Positions 6,244-10,645 of a stretch of DNA of 10,645 bases are shown here, one piece after another. The notes under the pieces are model-generated. The model did no database searches, was not told the DNA's origin, and worked only from the letters and a program-made list of their open reading frames with translations. The position numbers and the translations under genes are program-made. This DNA comes from Kangiella sp. (GTDB lineage: Bacteria > Pseudomonadota > Gammaproteobacteria > Enterobacterales > Kangiellaceae). The stretch spans positions 102,020 through 112,664 of the forward strand of contig NVVT01000009.1 of the NCBI GenBank assembly GCA_002733465.1, in the 5' to 3' direction. Within the stretch, counting starts at the first letter, position 1, and each line of letters opens with the position of its first letter.

Positions 6244-8988
6244 TTATTCCGCTGTTTCAGTATAAGCTATTCCGCTATCACCGCCAGCATATGTCGCCCG
6301 AACACCATATTGAGAACAGCTAGAGCTATCAGTAAATGTCAGCTGAGAAACGGAAAGCGTAGATAAAACACTATTATCATCAACACAAATCACTTTCCAA
6401 CCTGTTACCGAGCTTCTACGTGAACCAGATAAATGTTCCCAAGTAACACGCTTATCTGAACCTTTTAATTTAACTCTAACAACTAACGGAGGAACTTTAT
6501 CATTAGTATAGCCCCAGAAGTATTCAGACATGGATTCACCGCTTGCAACTGCGCCTCTGTTACCATCTATTTCTACGGTACCGCCACCTACTCTGAGTGC
6601 ATCTGCATTAAAGTAACTTCGCATGTTAGAGGCGATAATATCTTCACCGGGAATTGGCCAACGTCGGCTAGTTGTCAAGGTGTCAAATCCCTCATCACCA
6701 TGAAATGTATCGGATTTACCCATAAAATAAAGTTGTGATTCTGGTAAATATTCAGGTGGAGTACCGGTATCACTTTTTGAAGAAACGTCTTGTAGTGAAA
6801 CTCCGCTTCCCAAATTTACATTATCACCAAATGCTGTGTCGGGGCTTGCCATCCCTTCAAACACTCGAGCGTTGCCAAAAAATGAATTTGTGACATCAAC
6901 TGTTTTATTTCTAGAAGCTTGCAATAATAACAAACCGCATCGACTTGTTTGTGGTGTGCAAGTACCTTCTGAATCATAAGATACAATATTGTCCCAGATA
7001 TGGTTTGGCCCTTCATCTACATCCATTAAGCTTAAAGAAAGATCATTATTAACCGCTAAAAGCCCTTCTGTTTTTAAAGTTGCTGGTACAGATTCGCAAC
7101 CTGTTGCAGGATAAGCGGCTAAACCCGCATAATTCTTATAGTGAGGTGCAGCGATTGCTAACGAGTCAAATACCGTATTATCTTGGCTCAGGTGTAGAGT
7201 ATCGCAATAATTGCTAAAGCCGCCATAAGGCTGATCGCCTTTATGTTCATCGAGGCGAACAAACGAGCGACGAGTGATGGAGCCATCGGTTCTGCTAGTC
7301 ATAATACCGTAACGATTGTGCCCCCAATCATAGCTATTTTGAAATAAACCTGTACCGCCATTGAAGCGCATTCCTGCATTCGAACAATCTCCTGATCCTG
7401 CTGCTGAAAAGCTATCACAAGGCAATAAATTAGTTCCCGCTCCTTGTGCTCCCATAAACTCCAATAGCAATTTGGTGTTAGTTCCACGTGTTGTAACTGA
7501 TTCTCTTTGAACATTTTTTAATACGAAACCGACTATTGCTAAATAACTATTTTCACCTAATTCAATGGCTTTTTTTTGTTTACCTATTCCGTCATGAGCT
7601 TCACCATTTATTATGGCACCACCAGGAGATTCTGCAATGATGGTACTATATTGTTCGCTAGAACCACTGGTTGGAGAATCTCGGTTATAGGCATTCTCGT
7701 ACGATTCATCCTCGGTAATCGATACAGGATAATTTCCATTTGGAAATACAATGGTATCGCCGCTCGTCATTGCTCTTCCCGCAGTACCAATAAATTCAGA
7801 AACGCCATTTTCACCCGCAACTTTCAGCTGGCTGGTACCAGATTTATCGACATGAACTACCATTGAAGCATAAACTGAATCATCAAAATTACTACATTTA
7901 ATTCTAATATGAAAACCTCTTCCAAAATTCAGCCCCGAAGTATCCCAAGAAATTTGACCGGTTTCTGAATCCACTTTTACATCATCATGCCCCATGTCTT
8001 TACGGCAAATGCTTGCATCACCGTTAATGATCGGCTGATAAGTAAAGGTAGTTCCATGCTCTACTTCATGCATTCCCATAGGCTCAATTGACAAATTACC
8101 GCCAGCATTTTCTTCTACAAAGGTCGCTATGACGGACTGAGCAACGCTCATAGTGAGATCACAAGCGAGATTTCCACTACAATCACCAGCCCAACTATTC
8201 AGCTTAAACCCAGCGTCAGGCGTTGCAGTTAAAGAAACCTCTGTATTTAAAACATAATCTTCTGCACAGTCACTACCACAGTTAATACCACTAGGTGATG
8301 ATGTCACCACACCGCCCGAAGTAGCTGAAACGGTTAACCTAGCATTACCAGCCGAAACTTCTTCAAATGTAGCTGTCACATTACGCGCTTGAGTCATGGT
8401 CGTGCTACACAAACCCGCTCCAGTGCAACCACCACTCCATGATGTTAATTGAAAGCCGGAATCAGGGGTAGCAGTTAACGAAACTGAGGTTCCATCAGAG
8501 TAACTTTCACTGCAATCAGCGCCACAGTCAATACCAGTAGGATCAGAAGTCACACTTCCATTACCATTTAAAGTCACACTTAATAAATAGTTCTCTGGCG
8601 CCACTGCTTGAAAAACGGCAGTAACACTTTGAGCTTGATTCATATTGACGTTACAACTACTCGTTCCGCTACACGCTCCTTGCCACTGAATAAACTCAAA
8701 ACCATTATCAGCTACTTGTGTCAGAGTTACGTTCGTATTTTCATTGTAACTCTCAGAGCAATCACTGCCGCAACTAATACCTGCGGGTGAAGAATTGACA
8801 CTTCCCGATCCAGAAATACTAACTGAAAGGGCAAATTGAGTTGTAGTTCCTCCACTGCCGTTGCCATTTCCTCCATTATTGTTTACGGTCGGTGTTGATC
8901 CACCACCGCAAGCGCTAATTAAACCTAAAAGAATAATCGAAATTAAGGTTTTAGTCAGTGTGGGGATGAGTTTAGGTAGAATTTGCAT
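6244..8988 (-). CDS. Large Cys-rich repeat lipoprotein with probable beta-helix domain
   Basis: A 914-residue secreted lipoprotein of unknown activity. Residues 1-27 are a signal peptide ending in lipobox ISAC (Cys27), then a flexible Gly/Asn/Ser/Thr linker to about 52. Residues 54-290 are three InlB-like (divergent B-repeat) domains of exact 82-residue period. Residues about 298-380 look like a putative Ig-fold (He_PIG-like: FTYQPIINGD, GQISWDTSGL). From about 390, GDTIVFPNGNYPV, IIAESPGGAIINGE and YLAIVGFVLKN resemble the start of a right-handed parallel beta-helix, as in pectate-lyase or PL6-type enzymes. The last roughly 110 residues form a separate conserved unit (SEYFWGY, PPLVVRVK, GWKVIC). 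Residues 467-914 match the neighbouring gene at 9302-10645. The only ribosome site is AGGA, 12 bases from the ATG. A surface glycan-binding or glycan-cleaving role is possible, but no catalytic set is recognised. Confidence 0.9.
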   Translation of the reverse strand: MQILPKLIPTLTKTLISIILLGLISACGGGSTPTVNNNGGNGNGSGGTTTQFALSVSISGSGSVNSSPAGISCGSDCSESYNENTNVTLTQVADNGFEFIQWQGACSGTSSCNVNMNQAQSVTAVFQAVAPENYLLSVTLNGNGSVTSDPTGIDCGADCSESYSDGTSVSLTATPDSGFQLTSWSGGCTGAGLCSTTMTQARNVTATFEEVSAGNARLTVSATSGGVVTSSPSGINCGSDCAEDYVLNTEVSLTATPDAGFKLNSWAGDCSGNLACDLTMSVAQSVIATFVEENAGGNLSIEPMGMHEVEHGTTFTYQPIINGDASICRKDMGHDDVKVDSETGQISWDTSGLNFGRGFHIRIKCSNFDDSVYASMVVHVDKSGTSQLKVAGENGVSEFIGTAGRAMTSGDTIVFPNGNYPVSITEDESYENAYNRDSPTSGSSEQYSTIIAESPGGAIINGEAHDGIGKQKKAIELGENSYLAIVGFVLKNVQRESVTTRGTNTKLLLEFMGAQGAGTNLLPCDSFSAAGSGDCSNAGMRFNGGTGLFQNSYDWGHNRYGIMTSRTDGSITRRSFVRLDEHKGDQPYGGFSNYCDTLHLSQDNTVFDSLAIAAPHYKNYAGLAAYPATGCESVPATLKTEGLLAVNNDLSLSLMDVDEGPNHIWDNIVSYDSEGTCTPQTSRCGLLLLQASRNKTVDVTNSFFGNARVFEGMASPDTAFGDNVNLGSGVSLQDVSSKSDTGTPPEYLPESQLYFMGKSDTFHGDEGFDTLTTSRRWPIPGEDIIASNMRSYFNADALRVGGGTVEIDGNRGAVASGESMSEYFWGYTNDKVPPLVVRVKLKGSDKRVTWEHLSGSRRSSVTGWKVICVDDNSVLSTLSVSQLTFTDSSSCSQYGVRATYAGGDSGIAYTETAE
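8119..8829 (-). repeat. Three tandem InlB-like Cys-rich protein repeats
   Basis: These bases encode residues 54-290 of the large lipoprotein. Each unit reads hydrophobic strand, GxGSV-type turn, S-P/T-G-I-x-C-G-x-D-C, Y, T-x-V-x-L-T, G-F, W-x-G-x-C-x-G, C, M, Q-A/A-R and V-x-A-x-F. Cysteines fall at 73, 77, 106, 112; 155, 159, 188, 194; and 237, 241, 270, 276. The spacing is exactly 82 residues each time, with no insertion or deletion. Four Cys per unit suggests two disulfides per domain in an oxidising compartment. The units likely act as a rigid stalk holding the C-terminal half away from the membrane. Confidence 0.88.
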
Positions 8989-9054
8989 AATGTCTGTTAT
9001 TCCTAACGTCTGCCCTTTCTAAGGCATAGAATAAAAAGTCTGGCATCTAATTGC

Positions 9055-9096
9055 TGTTAAATCAATTCTTAATCAAACAAATGGTAAGATTTAACA
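9055..9096. promoter_or_regulatory. 9-bp inverted repeat, possible operator
   Basis: TGTTAAATC (9055-9063) and GATTTAACA (9088-9096) are perfect reverse complements separated by 24 bases. The arm centres are 33 bp apart, close to three helical turns. It lies 67-108 bp upstream of the ATG of the 914-residue lipoprotein, where a regulator could bind. The AT-rich arms could also match by chance; no known regulator consensus is recognised. Confidence 0.4.
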
Positions 9097-9104
9097 CAAC
9101 CGCA

Positions 9105-9149
9105 CCGGCATCCATGTCTCTTTGCGGAATACCGTCCTTCCTTGGACAT
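9105..9149. repeat. Intergenic dyad repeat, copy 1
   Basis: A 45-bp unit running from CCGGCATCCATG to TTGGACAT. It matches copy 2 at 37 of 45 positions with no gap. It contains GTCC-6-GGAC (9134-9147) and an imperfect GGCAT-CC-ATGTC dyad near its left end. It resembles REP-type intergenic elements; confirmation needs other genomic copies. Confidence 0.7.
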
Positions 9150-9157
9150 TCGCAGTA

Positions 9158-9202
9158 CCGCCATCCATGGCTCTTTACTACATACAGTCCATCCTTGGAC
9201 AT
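9158..9202. repeat. Intergenic dyad repeat, copy 2
   Basis: Second 45-bp unit, 53 bp after the start of copy 1. Its dyads are perfect where those of copy 1 are partly decayed: GCCAT-CC-ATGGC (9160-9171) and GTCCA-TCCT-TGGAC (9187-9200). Its right end directly abuts the A-tract of the terminator at 9203. Confidence 0.7.
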
Positions 9203-9233
9203 AAAAAAAGGGCATTTATAAATAAACGCCCTT
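9203..9233 (-). terminator. Rho-independent terminator of the upstream paralogue
   Basis: On the minus strand, AAGGGC and GCCCTT are the base of a hairpin (9208-9233) that continues through one G-T wobble and four A-T pairs to a four-base loop. It is followed by a run of T (A-tract 9203-9209 on the plus strand). It lies about 70 bp after the stop of the gene ending at 9302. The plus strand has no T-run after the stem, so it works leftward only. Confidence 0.9.
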
Positions 9234-9301
9234 CATCAATTAAAGTTACTCGCAGAGGTTACAAATAAAGCTAATTGTACATTATTACCAATTTTTGACC
9301 A

Positions 9302-10645
9302 TTACTCTGGTGACTCCGAATATGCAATTCCGCTATCTCCACCTGAATAACTAGCTTTCACGCCATAAGAAGTACATGCAGAATCATCGCTATACACTAA
9401 CGTATTTACATCTAAAGTAGCTAATAAACTATTACCAGTCGAAACACAAATTACTTTCCAGCCAGTAACCGCACTACGTCTAGAACCTGTCAGATGTTCC
9501 CATGCCACACGATTTGTAGCACCTTTATCTTTTACTCTAACAACCAAAGGTGGAACTTTGTCGTTAATGTAGCCCCAAAAATACTCAGACATGCTTTCGC
9601 CAGTCGCCGTTGCCCCTCTATCACCGTTAATATCAACAGTTCCGCCACCCACTTTTAAAGCGGTAGGATTTCGATAAGCTCTCATATTCTTAGCAATAAT
9701 ATCTTCTCCTGGTATCGGCCAACGTCTAGAAGTTGTCACTGAATCGTAACCAGCATCACCATGAAAAGTGTCTGATTTGCCTCTAAAATACAGCTGTGTT
9801 TCTGGTAGATACTCAGGCTGATCTGATGTATCAGATTGTCCTGGTACATCTTCAAATAATGTATTACTTAAATTAATATTATTTCCAAGTGCTTGACTAG
9901 GGCTTGTAGCGCCATTAAATGCTCTTGCTTTGCCGAAAAATGAATTAGTTACATCGACAGTCTTTTTAGCTTGCAATAACCATAAACCACATCGATCAGT
10001 TTGAGGCGTACAAGTCCCTTCGGAATCATAAGAAACAAGACTATCCCAAATATGATTCGGTCCAGAGCGAGCGTCCATTAAACTAAGAGAAAGATTATTA
10101 TTAACCGCTAATAAACCAACTGATTTCAAGGTTGTCGAAGTATTTTCGCATCCAGTAGCCGGATAAGCTTCTAATCCAGCATAATTTTTATAATGAGGTG
10201 CTGCAATCGCCAAAGAATCAAATACTGTATTATCTTGGCTTAAATGCAATGTATCGCAGTAGTTGCTAAATCCACCATAAGGTTGATCACCTTTATGTTC
10301 ATCTAAGCGCACGAATGAACGGCGAGTCACCGAACCAGATGTACTTCTCGTCATGATTCCATAACGATTATGTCCCCAATCATAACTACTCTGTATTAAA
10401 GGCGTACCGCTATTTATTCTCATACCAGCATTTGAGCATTGGCCTGAACCAGCAGCGCTAAAGCTATCGCAAGGTTTACCCCAAGTTCCAGCTCCTTGAG
10501 CCCCAAGAAAATCAACCAGTAATTTATTATTATTACCGCCAGAAGTAGTGAATGACTCTCTCTGCACGTTTTTAACTACAAAACCAACTATTGCTACATA
10601 ATTATTAGAACCCAATTGAAAAGCATTTTTTTGTTTGCCAATACC
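9302..10645 (-). CDS. C-terminal part of a second Cys-rich beta-helix-like protein, start outside the window
   Basis: The reading frame is open to the right edge and encodes the last 447 residues. It begins GIGKQKNAFQLGSNNYVAIV, matching GIGKQKKAIELGENSYLAIV at residue 467 of the neighbouring 914-residue lipoprotein. The two stay alignable to the C-terminus (GGDSGIAY) with only a few small gaps, so this is a tandem duplicate rather than a broken piece. A TTG at 10615 is internal by this alignment and should not be taken as the start. Eight cysteines are kept in both proteins (PCDSF, CSNAGM, NYCDT, TGCE, GTCTPQT, RCG, VIC, and one near the end), pointing to an oxidised extracellular fold. Whether this copy also has a lipoprotein signal and InlB-like repeats cannot be seen. 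Function is unknown; a beta-helix surface protein is the best guess. It ends with its own strong terminator. Confidence 0.9.
   Translation of the reverse strand, partial: GIGKQKNAFQLGSNNYVAIVGFVVKNVQRESFTTSGGNNNKLLVDFLGAQGAGTWGKPCDSFSAAGSGQCSNAGMRINSGTPLIQSSYDWGHNRYGIMTRSTSGSVTRRSFVRLDEHKGDQPYGGFSNYCDTLHLSQDNTVFDSLAIAAPHYKNYAGLEAYPATGCENTSTTLKSVGLLAVNNNLSLSLMDARSGPNHIWDSLVSYDSEGTCTPQTDRCGLWLLQAKKTVDVTNSFFGKARAFNGATSPSQALGNNINLSNTLFEDVPGQSDTSDQPEYLPETQLYFRGKSDTFHGDAGYDSVTTSRRWPIPGEDIIAKNMRAYRNPTALKVGGGTVDINGDRGATATGESMSEYFWGYINDKVPPLVVRVKDKGATNRVAWEHLTGSRRSAVTGWKVICVSTGNSLLATLDVNTLVYSDDSACTSYGVKASYSGGDSGIAYSESPE

Larger units (their letters stand above)
8989..9301. other. 313-bp gene-free gap between the two paralogues
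   Basis: No credible reading frame is seen. From right to left (direction of transcription) it holds an AT-rich tail after the upstream paralogue, its terminator, two 45-bp dyad repeats, a widely spaced inverted repeat, and an AT-rich stretch of about 65 bp before the 914-residue gene. Because the terminator should end the upstream transcript, the 914-residue gene needs its own promoter here. I could not find a convincing -35/-10 pair. Confidence 0.75.

Noticed and set aside
8119..8829. Regular repeats as a CRISPR array
   Set aside because: The repeats are 246 bp long, diverged and in frame within a protein; they are protein domains.
10613..10615. TTG at 10615 as the true start of the right-edge gene
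   Set aside because: The frame continues to the edge, and the upstream residues align with the paralogue, so the codon is an internal leucine.
6244..10645. The two large genes as one gene split by a frameshift or stop
   Set aside because: The 914-residue protein has its own signal peptide and start. The neighbour aligns to the same C-terminal half, not the missing part, and ends with its own stop and strong terminator.

Overview
This window looks like chromosomal DNA from an AT-rich gammaproteobacterium. The evidence is a fused chorismate mutase/prephenate dehydrogenase (TyrA T-protein), the pabB-nudL gene pair also found in E. coli, and large secreted lipoproteins carrying Cys-rich 'GI-CG-DC' InlB-like repeats, which are common in marine gammaproteobacteria. 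The genus cannot be fixed from sequence alone. There is no rRNA, tRNA, IS element or CRISPR array.

Left half (1-5737): two divergent, compact operons of chorismate metabolism. Leftward run aroA (EPSP synthase), tyrA and aroC (chorismate synthase, cut by the window edge), with stop/start overlaps of 8 and 4 bases. Rightward run pabB (aminodeoxychorismate synthase component I, for folate) and nudL (Nudix CoA pyrophosphatase), with an 8-base overlap. The two operons face away from a 103-bp AT-rich gap that must hold both promoters. AroA and AroC make chorismate, while TyrA and PabB consume it for tyrosine and for p-aminobenzoate.

Right half (5738-10645): a leftward block of envelope proteins of unknown function. 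The window edge holds the C-terminal 447 residues of a Cys-rich secreted protein, ended by a strong intrinsic terminator. Next to the terminator lie two 45-bp dyad-containing intergenic repeats and a widely spaced inverted repeat. Then comes a 914-residue lipoprotein with three exact-period Cys-rich repeats, an Ig-like region, a probable parallel beta-helix and a C-terminal domain. Its C-terminal half is a paralogue of the edge gene. A 143-residue lipoprotein follows after 29 bp, probably in the same transcript.

The most interesting material is the tandem paralogue family: 52 consecutive identical residues although 27 of the 52 codons differ silently. Other points are the aroA-tyrA-aroC arrangement, the unusual active-site residues of AroA, and the intergenic repeats. 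I do not see a clearly recognisable new defence or mobile system.
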